Below, piece by piece: positions 1 to 8,960 of a stretch of DNA of 64,000 nucleotides. The position numbers and the translations under genes are program-made. Source of the DNA: Akkermansia muciniphila. GTDB lineage: Bacteria > Verrucomicrobiota > Verrucomicrobiia > Verrucomicrobiales > Akkermansiaceae. Under the pieces are notes generated by a model. It did not search any database and was not told where the DNA came from. It saw only the letters and a program-made list of their open reading frames with translations. Numbering within the stretch: the first letter of the stretch is position 1; each line of letters opens with the position of its first letter. The DNA is taken from contig CAMCUY010000001.1 in the NCBI GenBank assembly GCA_945879075.1, positions 1 to 64,000 of the forward strand, read 5' to 3'.

Positions 1-5
1 TCACA

Positions 6-464
6 GTGACCATCAATCTCACCGGCACTTGGAACGGTGACCTCTACGCCTATCTCGCCCACGACAGCGGGTTTGCCGTCCTGCTCAACCGCCCCGGCCG
101 CAGTCTCGACAATCCCGACGGCTCCGCCACTACCGGCATGGTCACCACCTTCGCTGACTACGCGGTTTCCGACATCCACACCGCCATCCCGATGAGCGGC
201 GGATCCTTCACCGGCACCTATCAGCCCGATGGCCGCATCACCGATCCACTCGCCGTGCTCAATACCGACAGCCGTCCGGCCATGCTCTCCTCCTTCAGCG
301 GTTTGAATGCCGATGGCTCCTGGACCCTCTTCATCGCCGACCAATCCACCGGCGAAACCAGCACCCTGCAAAGCTGGTCCATGAACATCACCAGCGTGCC
401 GGAGCCCAGCACGACCCTGCTGGGATGCGTGGTCATGATGGTTCTATTGCCCAGAAAACGTTGA
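6..464 (+). CDS. PEP-CTERM sorting domain protein, C-terminal part (5' end probably outside window)
   Basis: C-terminus VPEPSTTLLGCVVMMVLLPRKR: PEP motif, hydrophobic helix, basic tail. Confidence 0.75.
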   Translation: MTINLTGTWNGDLYAYLAHDSGFAVLLNRPGRSLDNPDGSATTGMVTTFADYAVSDIHTAIPMSGGSFTGTYQPDGRITDPLAVLNTDSRPAMLSSFSGLNADGSWTLFIADQSTGETSTLQSWSMNITSVPEPSTTLLGCVVMMVLLPRKR

Positions 465-592
465 AGTTGCCAACGAGGAAAAAACCACCTCATCCGCGCT
501 CCAACGCTTGTTAGTGTTTCTTCTCTGGGGTTAGTCCCCCGCAGCAGAACAAATGCGCCATTTTTGATGGCGAAATGTTACACTGAGGGGAC

Positions 593-880
593 ACCGACCC
601 GAGAGATTTCCCTGAAATCTACGGCGAAAGCCAGCCCAGGCTTGCCGCCTAAGCCGAGGAGAACCTGCCCGAAGGCTTCGCCTTTCCGGAAGCCCACAGG
701 AAGCGCCTGCGGACATCCAACGCCTGCGAGAATGTCAACGGCCAGATCAAGTAGCGCACCCGCGTCGTCGGACTCTTCCCGAGTGAGGAATCACTCCTGA
801 GACTCGTCACCGGCGTCCTCATCTAGATCTCCGAGTCATGGGAAACCGGCAAAACCTACCTCTCTCAACTAACAAAAAAT
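593..880 (+). pseudogene. IS256-family (mutator) transposase C-terminal remnant with in-frame stops
   Basis: Frame through 659/710 reads FPEIYGESQPRLAA*AEENLPEGFAFPEAHRKRLRTSNACENVNGQIK*RTRVVGLFPSEESLLRLVTGVLI*ISESWETGKTYLSQ, matching the remembered IS256 C-terminal pattern (RLRTxNxxExxNxxIKRRTRVVxxFPxExSLLRLVxxxLxExSExWExGxxYL). Confidence 0.8.
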
Positions 881-1012
881 CCGAAAAACACAAACCCGGC
901 CACCTTCAGAAAAAGTCACCAGCCACTTTTACAGAAAAAAGTTTGCTCGGCCAGGACACGCTTTGGGTCACAAGTGTCATGCACCGCAAATGCAACTCAT
1001 TGAAACCAAGAG

Positions 1013-1088
1013 TGGTGGAGCGTAGCGGATTCGAACCGCTGACCCCTTGCATGCCATGCAAGTGCTCTACCAACTGAGCTAACGCCCC
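1013..1088 (-). tRNA. tRNA-Ala(GGC)
   Basis: Cloverleaf on minus strand GGGGCGTTAGCTCAGTTGGTAGAGC-ACTTGCATGGCATGCAAGG-...GGTTCGAATCC...ACGCTCCACCA; anticodon GGC, G3:U70 pair, encoded CCA. Confidence 0.95.
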
Positions 1089-1548
1089 TTTCGGGTGGGG
1101 CGGAGGTTTATTCGCGGACCTTCCGGTGGGCAAGACGATTTTTGGAAATTTTTGCCATTTACGGGTTTCTCAGTGGATCGGATCATTCAGTGCTCGCGGC
1201 GGAGGAGGATCAGCAATCGAATCCCGCCGAGGAGGCCGCCAACGGGAGCAACGGTGAAGCGTCCCATCAGGGTTGCGCTGCCTTGGGTTTGCTCGAAGGT
1301 GTCGACTGCCACCGCGTCGCTGAAGGCGAGCGGCTTTAACCACTGGGCGCTGGCATGCGGGAAGCTGGAAGTGGAGGAGGGCGTGCCCCATTGAAAGGCC
1401 GCCGCTCCATTCGGGCCGGTGGGGATTGAATGTGGCGGGAGCGTCCTTGAGATCGAAACCGGACTTGTAGCGGCTGGATAGGTCCTTGTTTGCCGCCATC
1501 AAATAGTGGCCAAGGGGCCGCCGAGTGGGGAGTTGTGGGTCAGGCGAT

Positions 1549-2340
1549 TCAGCCTCCCTGCAACACCTCGACCCCGCGGTTCTGCAATTGCTCGATGAAC
1601 GTCGGATCGGCCGCTTTGTCGGTGACTAGGCAGCTCAGATCGGCGATGTCCGCGAAGAAGAAGGCAGCTTTCTGCCCGAGTTTGGAATGGTCTGCCAGGA
1701 AGACGACATCCTCCGCGTTGGCGATGACCCGCTCCTTGAAAGCGGCTTGGCGGGCATTGCTCTCGCTGACGCCGCGCCCGAGGTGGAGGCCGTTTCCCGA
1801 GAAGAACATGCGGTGGATGTTATAACGTTGCAGTGACTTTTCCGCCGTTAGACCGATGAATGACCGGGACTTGGGGTCGAACAGGCCACCGGTGCAGATG
1901 AGGTCGAGATTCGGACGGTCAGAGAGGGCGGTGAAGACGTTGAGCGCGTTGGTCAGGATGGTGAGTGGGAGGTCGGGGAGAAACTCGGTGAGGGTCAGGA
2001 CGGTGGAGCTGGCATCGAGGAAGATGGTTTCATTCGCCTGGATACGGCCGACGGCGAGACGGGCGATAGACAGTTTTTCTTCCCGGCGGACCGCTTGCCG
2101 CTCGGTGAAGGGGAGGTCTTCGCGGATCCGCCCGGGCGGAATCGCACCGCCGTGGGTGCGGAGAAGTTCGCCGCGTTTTTCGAACATTTCGAAGTCCTTG
2201 CGGATAGTTTCGACAGTCACGCCCAGTTCCACGGCTGTCTCAGCGGTGCGGAGGGAACCTGCTTTCAGGAGAAGTTCTAGGATGCGGCGGTGTCGATCGA
2301 TCGTCAGCATGGTTTTGGTTTTCTGTGAATTTCTGGACAT
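1549..2340 (-). CDS. DeoR/GlpR-family transcriptional regulator (start may be 2310)
   Basis: N-terminal HTH RHRRILELLLKAGSLRTAETAVELGVTVETIRKDFEMFEKRGELLRTHGGA; C-terminal sugar-sensing domain. Confidence 0.9.
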   Translation of the reverse strand: MSRNSQKTKTMLTIDRHRRILELLLKAGSLRTAETAVELGVTVETIRKDFEMFEKRGELLRTHGGAIPPGRIREDLPFTERQAVRREEKLSIARLAVGRIQANETIFLDASSTVLTLTEFLPDLPLTILTNALNVFTALSDRPNLDLICTGGLFDPKSRSFIGLTAEKSLQRYNIHRMFFSGNGLHLGRGVSESNARQAAFKERVIANAEDVVFLADHSKLGQKAAFFFADIADLSCLVTDKAADPTFIEQLQNRGVEVLQGG

Positions 2341-2351
2341 TATTGGGTTTT

Positions 2352-2373
2352 TTGGGTTGACCTGTCAACCCAA
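2352..2373. promoter_or_regulatory. Candidate operator palindrome TTGGGTTGA-cctg-TCAACCCAA
   Basis: Perfect 9-bp inverted repeat with 4-nt spacer between divergent deoR-type gene and aldolase gene. Confidence 0.6.
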
Positions 2374-2393
2374 TCCCACAAGAATTGGAGCAG

Positions 2394-3155
2394 ATGCCAG
2401 CAACCGAATTGATTTCCCGACTACTTGAATTGTCCCACCAGCTTGGCCGCGAGGAGAGGAAACTTGCGATTCTCGGCGAGGGAAACACCTCCGCACGGCT
2501 CTCGGACGGCACCTTCGTCGTCAAAGCGTCGGGCTCAAATCTCGCTACCCTCAGCGAGGCGGGGGTGGCTGAGTGCCGATTTGAAAAACTCCTGCCGCTG
2601 ATGGCGGAAGGTGAAATGACGGACGCCGCCATCGACCAAGCGCTTTTTGATGCACGCACTTCGCCGGATGCCAAGAAGCCGTCCGTCGAGGCGATTTTCC
2701 ACAGCTATCTGCTGACACTGCCGGGTATCAACTTCGTGGGGCACACGCATCCGATCGCGGTGAACGCGCTGCTGTGCTCCCGTTATGGTCGGACTTTCGC
2801 GTCCCGCCGGATTTTCCCGGATGAAATCGTCTGTTGCGGTGTGGAGAGTGTTTTCGTGCCCTACACGGATCCGGGTCTGAAGCTCTCACAGGCGATCAAG
2901 CTTGCCGTGCAGGAATACATTTCACGCCTTTCCCGCCCACCGCGCATCATCCTTCTGGAGAACCATGGCCTGATCGCACTCGGTGCGACGCCTGAAGCGG
3001 TGCTCGCCGCAACTCTCATGGCGGTGAAGGCCGCCGAGATCTTTGCCGGGGCTGCGGCCGTTTCCGGTGAACCGCAATTTCTAACATCCTCGCAGGTGGA
3101 GCGCATCGCCGGTCGTCCAGACGAGCACTACCGGCAGAAGGCTCTCGGTCTCTAA
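2394..3155 (+). CDS. Class II aldolase/adducin family protein
   Basis: GEGNTSARL...FVVKASGSNLATLSEAGV...GHTHPIAVNALL...LLENHGLIALG. Confidence 0.85.
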   Translation: MPATELISRLLELSHQLGREERKLAILGEGNTSARLSDGTFVVKASGSNLATLSEAGVAECRFEKLLPLMAEGEMTDAAIDQALFDARTSPDAKKPSVEAIFHSYLLTLPGINFVGHTHPIAVNALLCSRYGRTFASRRIFPDEIVCCGVESVFVPYTDPGLKLSQAIKLAVQEYISRLSRPPRIILLENHGLIALGATPEAVLAATLMAVKAAEIFAGAAAVSGEPQFLTSSQVERIAGRPDEHYRQKALGL

Positions 3156-3175
3156 TTCATAAATACTCGCAAATT

Positions 3176-5368
3176 ATGTCCAAGTACAAACACGTCAATT
3201 TCCTCTGGGACGATGCCAAAGCCGCTTCGTTTGATCCAGTGGGCCGCCTAATTTACCGCTCCAACCTGCTCGGCAGTGATCAACGCATCACCAATACCGG
3301 CGGTGGGAACACCTCTTCGAAAATCATGGAGAAGGACCCGCTCACCGGCGAGTCCGTGGAGGTTCTCTGGGTGAAAGGCTCCGGTGGTGACCTCCGCACC
3401 AGCTCGCGGGAGAACTTCTCATCACTTTACCAGAATAAGCTGATAGGGCTCCAGGAAATCTATGCAGCCCGTCCGGACAAGGGACTTAAATCACAGGCGG
3501 AGGATGACATGGTGGGCATGTTTTCACACGCCACCTTCAATCTGAATCCGCGCGCGTCCTCCATCGACACCACGCTGCACGGCTTCCTGCCGGGCAAGCA
3601 CGTCGACCACATGCACCCGAACGCGATCATCGCCATCGCCGCTTCGCAAAACCGCGAGAAGCTCACGCAGGAGATCTTCGGCGGCGAGATGGCCTACGTG
3701 CCATGGATGCGCCCGGGATTCGAACTCGGTCTAGCGATGCAGGAAATCGCGAAGAACCAGCCGAACGTGAAGGCGATCATGATGGGTCAACACGGATTCA
3801 TTTCTTGGGATGATGACGAGAAGACCTGCTACAAACACACTCTCGATTTCATCGAAACCGCCGCCAACTACATTGAGGCGAAATACGCGGCCAAGGGTGG
3901 CGATGCCACGGCATTCGGCGGGCAGAAGTATGCCACGCTTGAGGTGGAGAAGCGCGAGGCCATCCTTGCTGCGATCCTGCCTTGGCTCCGCGGCCAGGTT
4001 TCCAAGGAGAAGCGTTTCGTCGGCACCATGCAAGATGACAAGAAGATCCTGCTTTTCGCAAACTCGCATGACGCCGTTCGCTTGGCGGAACTTGGCACCA
4101 GCTGCCCGGACCATTTCCTGCGCACGAAGATCAAGCCGCTCTATGTGGATTGGAATCCGCAGGCAGAGGATGCTGCTGCGCTGAAAGACAAGCTGGCCGC
4201 AGGTCTGGAAGGATACCGCGAGGATTACGCGGAGTACTACTCGCTCTGCAAGCACGACAATTCGCCGGCCCAGCGTGATCCAAATCCTACGGTCGTTCTC
4301 ATCCCCGGCATCGGCATGATTACCTGGGGCAAGGACAAATCCGAGAGCCGCGTCACTGCGGAGTTCTATAACTGTGCTGTCGAGGTCATGCGCGGAGCGG
4401 AGGCGATCGACACCTACGTGTCGCTTCCCCAACAGGAGGCGTTCGATATCGAATACTGGCTGCTGGAAGAGGCCAAGCTCAAGCGCATGCCTGCGGAGAA
4501 GGAGTTGGCCCGGCAGGTGATCATCGTCATCGGCGCAGGTTCTGGTATTGGCAAGGAGACCGCCCACCGCCTCGTCAAGGAAGGAGCGCACATCGTGTGT
4601 GTCGATTTGAACGAAGAAGCGGCAAAGGCGACGGCCAAGGAAATCGCCGACAAGTATGGCGTCGGTATCGGTGTGGCTGGAACCGGGCTCTCCAATTGTG
4701 GACCAGCCATCGGACTCGCTGCCAATATCACTGACCGCACGAGTATCCGCAAGATGCTCGACAATGTCTCGCTCTCCTACGGCGGCTTCGATTCGATTTG
4801 CGTCACCGCCGGGATTTTTGTGCCGAGCGACACCACCGGGCACATTTCTGATGACAAGTGGGCACTCACCTTCGCCATCAATGTGAGCGGCAGCTACTTC
4901 GTCGCGGACGAGGCATACAAGACCTGGAAAGAACAAGGTCTGCGCGGCAATCTTGTTCTAACCACAAGCGCCAACGCCGCTGTCGCGAAAAAGGGCTCTG
5001 TCGCTTACGACGTATCCAAGGCTGCCGCAAACCATCTGGTCCGCGAGCTTGCGATCGAACTCTCGCCATTGGTCCGCGTGAACGGTGTGGCTCCGGCAAC
5101 CGTCGTGCAAGGCTCCGCGATGTTTCCGCGGGATCGGGTGATCGGCTCACTTGCGAAGTACGCGATTCCCTACACCGAAGATGAAGCGACGGAATCGCTG
5201 GTGAGCAAGCTCGCGCAGTTCTACGCGGATCGCACGCTCACCAAGAGCCCGATCACGCCTGCGGATCAGGCAGAGGCTTATTTCCTCCTCGTGTCAGGAC
5301 GCCTTAGCAAGACCACCGGGCAAGTCGTTACCGTGGACGGCGGTCTGCACGAAGCGTTTTTGCGCTGA
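3176..5368 (+). CDS. Bifunctional class II aldolase / short-chain dehydrogenase (RhaEW/YuxG type, probable rhamnulose-1-P aldolase/lactaldehyde dehydrogenase)
   Basis: 730 aa; N-terminal aldolase (GGGNTSSK, HVDHMHPNAI, GQHGFISWDD) fused to SDR (VIGAGSGIGKE, YDVSKAAANH, GQVVTVDGG). Confidence 0.9.
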   Translation: MSKYKHVNFLWDDAKAASFDPVGRLIYRSNLLGSDQRITNTGGGNTSSKIMEKDPLTGESVEVLWVKGSGGDLRTSSRENFSSLYQNKLIGLQEIYAARPDKGLKSQAEDDMVGMFSHATFNLNPRASSIDTTLHGFLPGKHVDHMHPNAIIAIAASQNREKLTQEIFGGEMAYVPWMRPGFELGLAMQEIAKNQPNVKAIMMGQHGFISWDDDEKTCYKHTLDFIETAANYIEAKYAAKGGDATAFGGQKYATLEVEKREAILAAILPWLRGQVSKEKRFVGTMQDDKKILLFANSHDAVRLAELGTSCPDHFLRTKIKPLYVDWNPQAEDAAALKDKLAAGLEGYREDYAEYYSLCKHDNSPAQRDPNPTVVLIPGIGMITWGKDKSESRVTAEFYNCAVEVMRGAEAIDTYVSLPQQEAFDIEYWLLEEAKLKRMPAEKELARQVIIVIGAGSGIGKETAHRLVKEGAHIVCVDLNEEAAKATAKEIADKYGVGIGVAGTGLSNCGPAIGLAANITDRTSIRKMLDNVSLSYGGFDSICVTAGIFVPSDTTGHISDDKWALTFAINVSGSYFVADEAYKTWKEQGLRGNLVLTTSANAAVAKKGSVAYDVSKAAANHLVRELAIELSPLVRVNGVAPATVVQGSAMFPRDRVIGSLAKYAIPYTEDEATESLVSKLAQFYADRTLTKSPITPADQAEAYFLLVSGRLSKTTGQVVTVDGGLHEAFLR

Positions 5369-5559
5369 CTTCGCTATCCTGCTGACGTGCGATGCGAGTA
5401 GCGTGTTGAAAAACACATCACTTGGATCGCACGTCGCACCAGCCGTTCTTTCTCAGGACAAGGGGTTGGAATTCCGACGGCATTTCTCCGGGAAGGTGAG
5501 TGACGAGCATGACATCTCGTTCAAGTCCGTGCAAGGAATGGAGCGTCGAGGTGAGTTGG

Positions 5560-5823
5560 AACGCTGCCGTGAATGCCGCGCTCGACACGGTGAAAAGCCT
5601 GATCACGCCGACTCCGGCCGGGGACTGGCATTCCGTCGCGGTCTGCTCGGACGGTTCATATGGCATCGAAAAAGGCCTCAGCGCCTCGATGCCGATCCGC
5701 ACCCTTGCGAACGGCAATTGGGAAGTCGTCCAAGGTCTGCCGATCGACGCCTTCAGCCAGGAAAAAATCGATCTCACTATCAGCGAACTCAAAGAAGAGC
5801 GCGACGCGGTGAAAAGCTTTTGA
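5560..5823 (+). pseudogene. Malate dehydrogenase C-terminal remnant
   Basis: NAALDTVKSLITPTPAGDWHSVAVCSDGSYGIEKGL...NWEVVQGLPIDAFSQEKIDLTISELKEERDAVKSF resembles the last ~85 aa of MDH; no NAD-binding or catalytic portion upstream in any frame. Confidence 0.75.
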
Positions 5824-5845
5824 TTCCCGGCTAAATCAAGTCCGC

Positions 5846-6517
5846 TCAGTGGGTGCCTTCGTAAATGGTGACGACACCGAGCGTGACCGGCGTGCAGTCG
5901 GTTTGTCCGAAGCCGCAGGTCTCCAGCAAGTCCGTCATCGCCTTGCCTGATGGGAATTGTTCGATCGAGCCGCCGAGGTATTCGTAGGCGTCCTTCTGGC
6001 CGGTTAGCCAGCCAGCCATGTGCGGCAGGACGTGGTGGAGATACCAGCGGTAAGGGCCGCGCAGGATGCCGTCGGGCAGCGAAAAATCCAGGATGACGAG
6101 GCGGCCGCCGGGCTTGAGGACGCGGTGCATTTCGCGCAGCGCGGCGGGGTAGTCGGCCATGTTGCGCAGACCGAAGGCGACGGTGACAACGTCGAATTCG
6201 GCGTCTTTGAAAGGGAGTTGCAGCGCGTCTGCGACGATGGTTTTGGCCATGCCGCGACTGGCGGCGTGGGCGAGCATCTCCGCGCAGAAGTCGGAGGCGA
6301 TGACTTCGCACCGTGGGCATTCGTCCTGGATTTCCAAGGCGAGGTCGCCGGTGCCGCTGGCGACGTCGAGTAGGCGCGCCGGCTTCCACTTCCGGACGCG
6401 GGCGGTGACGACCTTGCGCCACCAGATGTCCATGCCGCAGCTCAGGACGTGATTGGTCAGCACGTAGCGGTCGGCGATTCTCGCGAAGGCATCTTGGACG
6501 TAAAGGGCGTCGGGCAT
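5846..6517 (-). CDS. ubiE: UbiE/MenG-type demethylmenaquinone methyltransferase
   Basis: AFARIADRYVLTNHVLSCGMDIWWRK...LLDVASGTGDLALEI...FGLRNMADYPAALREMHRVLKPGGRLVILDFS. Confidence 0.92.
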   Translation of the reverse strand: MPDALYVQDAFARIADRYVLTNHVLSCGMDIWWRKVVTARVRKWKPARLLDVASGTGDLALEIQDECPRCEVIASDFCAEMLAHAASRGMAKTIVADALQLPFKDAEFDVVTVAFGLRNMADYPAALREMHRVLKPGGRLVILDFSLPDGILRGPYRWYLHHVLPHMAGWLTGQKDAYEYLGGSIEQFPSGKAMTDLLETCGFGQTDCTPVTLGVVTIYEGTH

Positions 6518-6558
6518 GCGGGATGGGTAAACCGGATGGGATTTCGGACAAGCGCGAA

Positions 6559-7419
6559 TTACGCGCCGATGGGATGCCAAGTGGTTTTGGCTTCGAGGTG
6601 GTCGCGGATTTCATAGAGGCCCTGGGCGTTTTCCGCGAACCAGTCGGTGGGGGTTTCGGCAGGAATGAGCTTGAGGCGCTTGACGCTGTCAGCGGCTCCG
6701 GTCTGGAGGGTTTTGCGCTCCTCGAGATTTCCGACGACGGCGAGTCCTCGCAAATGGGCGTGAGTCACGAAGGTCGGGATGAGCTCGTCGCGCCGGCCGG
6801 TGAGTAGATTGACGACTCCGCCGGGCAGGTCGCTGGTGGCGAGCATCTCGCCCAGCAGGATGGACGGATAGGGTTGCGTGGAAGAGGCGAGCGCGACGAC
6901 GGAGTTGCCGCTGGTGATGGCTGGCAGGATGAGCGAGAGCAGGCCTAGCAGCGGTGCCTCGTCCGGCGCGATGATGCCGATGATGCCCATTGGCTCGGTG
7001 ACGGTGAAATTGAAATGGGGCGAGGAAACCGGGTTCACACTGCCGAGCAGGGCTTGGAATTTATCCGTCCAGCCGGCGTAGTGGACGATGCGCTCGATGC
7101 TGGCGCGGACCTCGCGCTCGGCGTCTTTTTTGGAACTGCCACCGAGGGAGATGGCATCCGTCATTTCCGCGGCGCGGGCCTCCAGCATTTCCGCGAGGCG
7201 ATAGAGAATCTGCCCGCGGTTGTACGCATTGCGGGCGGACCAGCCGGGGCCGGCCTTGGCGGCGGCTTCCACGGCGTTGCGCAGGTCCTTGCGGGAACAG
7301 AGCGGGATGTTCGCGAAGAATGCGCCGCTGGCGTCGGAGAGCGGATAGACACGACCGCTCTCCGAGCGGATGAAGGCTCCGCCGACGTAGCACTTGGGGG
7401 TTTTGGTGATTCGAAGCAT
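6559..7419 (-). CDS. Truncated-type aldehyde dehydrogenase family protein (lacks catalytic Cys region)
   Basis: ALDH N-terminal/Rossmann-like sequence (TVTEPMGIIGIIAPDEAPLLGLLSLILPAITSGNSVVALAS); ends at 286 aa without a GQxC block. Confidence 0.8.
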   Translation of the reverse strand: MLRITKTPKCYVGGAFIRSESGRVYPLSDASGAFFANIPLCSRKDLRNAVEAAAKAGPGWSARNAYNRGQILYRLAEMLEARAAEMTDAISLGGSSKKDAEREVRASIERIVHYAGWTDKFQALLGSVNPVSSPHFNFTVTEPMGIIGIIAPDEAPLLGLLSLILPAITSGNSVVALASSTQPYPSILLGEMLATSDLPGGVVNLLTGRRDELIPTFVTHAHLRGLAVVGNLEERKTLQTGAADSVKRLKLIPAETPTDWFAENAQGLYEIRDHLEAKTTWHPIGA

Positions 7420-7433
7420 GATGAATATGGGAC

Positions 7434-8918
7434 TTATATCAGATTTGCGTAGTCGAGCAGTCCTTGTTTTCCGCCTTCCCGGCCGAAGCCGGATTCCTTG
7501 TAGCCGCCGAAGGGCGAGGCGGGGTCGAATTTGTTGAACGAGTTCGCCCAGACGACGCCGGCTTTGAGCTCGGTGGACATCTTCAAAATGCGCGAGCCCT
7601 TGTCGGTCCAGACACCGGCGCTGAGGCCGTAACAGGTGTTGTTGGCTTTTTCCACGGCTTCCTCCGGCGTGCGGAAGGTGAGGATGGAGAGCACAGGCCC
7701 GAAGATTTCATCGCGGGCGATGCGGTGGCTCATGGCGACGTTGGAGAAGAGGGTGGGCGGGAAGTAGAAGCCTTTTGCCGGGAGCTTGCTGGCGGCCTGG
7801 TAGAGATCCGCGCCCTCGGCGACTCCGCAGGCGACGAGCTCGCGGATGCGGTCGAGCTGGGCTTGCGAGTTGATGGCACCGACGTCGGTGTTCTTGTCGA
7901 GCGGGTCGCCGGTGCGGAGGGATTTGAGGCGGATCTTGAGTTTGGACAGAACTTTGTCGGCGATGGATTCCTGAACGAGCAGCCGCGATCCGGCGCAGCA
8001 GACGTGGCCTTGGTTGAAGAAGATGCCGTTGATGACGCCCTCGACGGCTTGGTCGAGCGGGGCGTCTTCGAGGACGATGTTAGCCGCTTTGCCGCCGAGT
8101 TCGAGGGTGAGGCGCTTGGCGGTTCCGGCGAGCGCGCGCTGGATGGATTTGCCAACTTCGGTGGAGCCGGTGAAGGCGATCTTCGCGGCGAGCGGGTGGT
8201 TGACCACGGCGGCTCCGGTTTCGCCCGCGCCGGTGACGATGTTGACGACACCCGGTGGCAGTCCGGCATCTTGTAAAATCGAGGCGAACTTGAGTGCGGT
8301 GATGGAAGTGGTTTCCGCAGGCTTGAGGACCACGGTGTTTCCCGTGGCGAGGGCGGGGGCGAGTTTCCACGCGAGCATCAGCAGCGGGAAATTCCACGGG
8401 ATGATCTGACCAATGACGCCCAGCGGCGCGAGCGTGCGGCCCGGAGTGACGTAGCCGAGTTTGTCCGCCCAGCCGGCGTGATAGAAGAAGTGGGCGGCGG
8501 CCATCGGCACGTCGAAGTCGCGGGATTCCTTGATCGGCTTGCCGCCGTCGAGCGTCTCGGCGACGGCGAACTCGCGGGCGCGGTCCTGCAGCAGGCGGGC
8601 GATGCGGAAGAGATATTTCGCGCGCTCGGTGCCGGGGAGTTTGCTCCATGAGGTGAACGCGGTGGCGGCGGACTGATAGGCGGCATCGACATCGGCGGCT
8701 CCGGCGACGGCGATTTCCGAGAGTTTCTCCTCGTTGCGCGGGCTGATGGAGTCGAAATAGTTGCGGGTCTTGGGCGCGACGAACTTGCCGTTGATGAACA
8801 GGCCGTAGCGCGGCTCGATGAAGGCCGGCGCGGATTCCGGAGCGGGATCGTATTCCCAGAGGTCGCCGAAGAGCAGTTCTCTGGCGTCAGGGGGGATAGG
8901 GCGTTTTGGCGAAGGCAT
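7434..8918 (-). CDS. Aldehyde dehydrogenase family protein (catalytic)
   Basis: IPWNFPLLMLAWKLAPALATGNTVVLKPAE...LELGGKA...GHVCCAGSRLLVQ...FGGYKESGFGREGG. Confidence 0.93.
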   Translation of the reverse strand: MPSPKRPIPPDARELLFGDLWEYDPAPESAPAFIEPRYGLFINGKFVAPKTRNYFDSISPRNEEKLSEIAVAGAADVDAAYQSAATAFTSWSKLPGTERAKYLFRIARLLQDRAREFAVAETLDGGKPIKESRDFDVPMAAAHFFYHAGWADKLGYVTPGRTLAPLGVIGQIIPWNFPLLMLAWKLAPALATGNTVVLKPAETTSITALKFASILQDAGLPPGVVNIVTGAGETGAAVVNHPLAAKIAFTGSTEVGKSIQRALAGTAKRLTLELGGKAANIVLEDAPLDQAVEGVINGIFFNQGHVCCAGSRLLVQESIADKVLSKLKIRLKSLRTGDPLDKNTDVGAINSQAQLDRIRELVACGVAEGADLYQAASKLPAKGFYFPPTLFSNVAMSHRIARDEIFGPVLSILTFRTPEEAVEKANNTCYGLSAGVWTDKGSRILKMSTELKAGVVWANSFNKFDPASPFGGYKESGFGREGGKQGLLDYANLI

Positions 8919-8960
8919 GAGAATTATAATTCGTATGGGTCCTATGAGGCCTATTTCCTA

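Noticed and set aside
1013-1088. Short ORFs 838-1077 and 906-1133 through the tRNA
   Set aside because: They read across tRNA-Ala and the transposase remnant; the RNA gene explains the conservation.
3731-4936. 401-aa minus-strand ORF opposite the RhaEW gene
   Set aside because: Antisense to a clear conserved CDS; no recognisable domains; expected shadow ORF in GC-rich sequence.
5418-6614. 398-aa minus-strand ORF overlapping ubiE
   Set aside because: Overlaps ubiE on the same strand in another frame; Arg/Pro-rich shadow sequence. Its last ~35 aa look slightly protein-like but could not be assigned.
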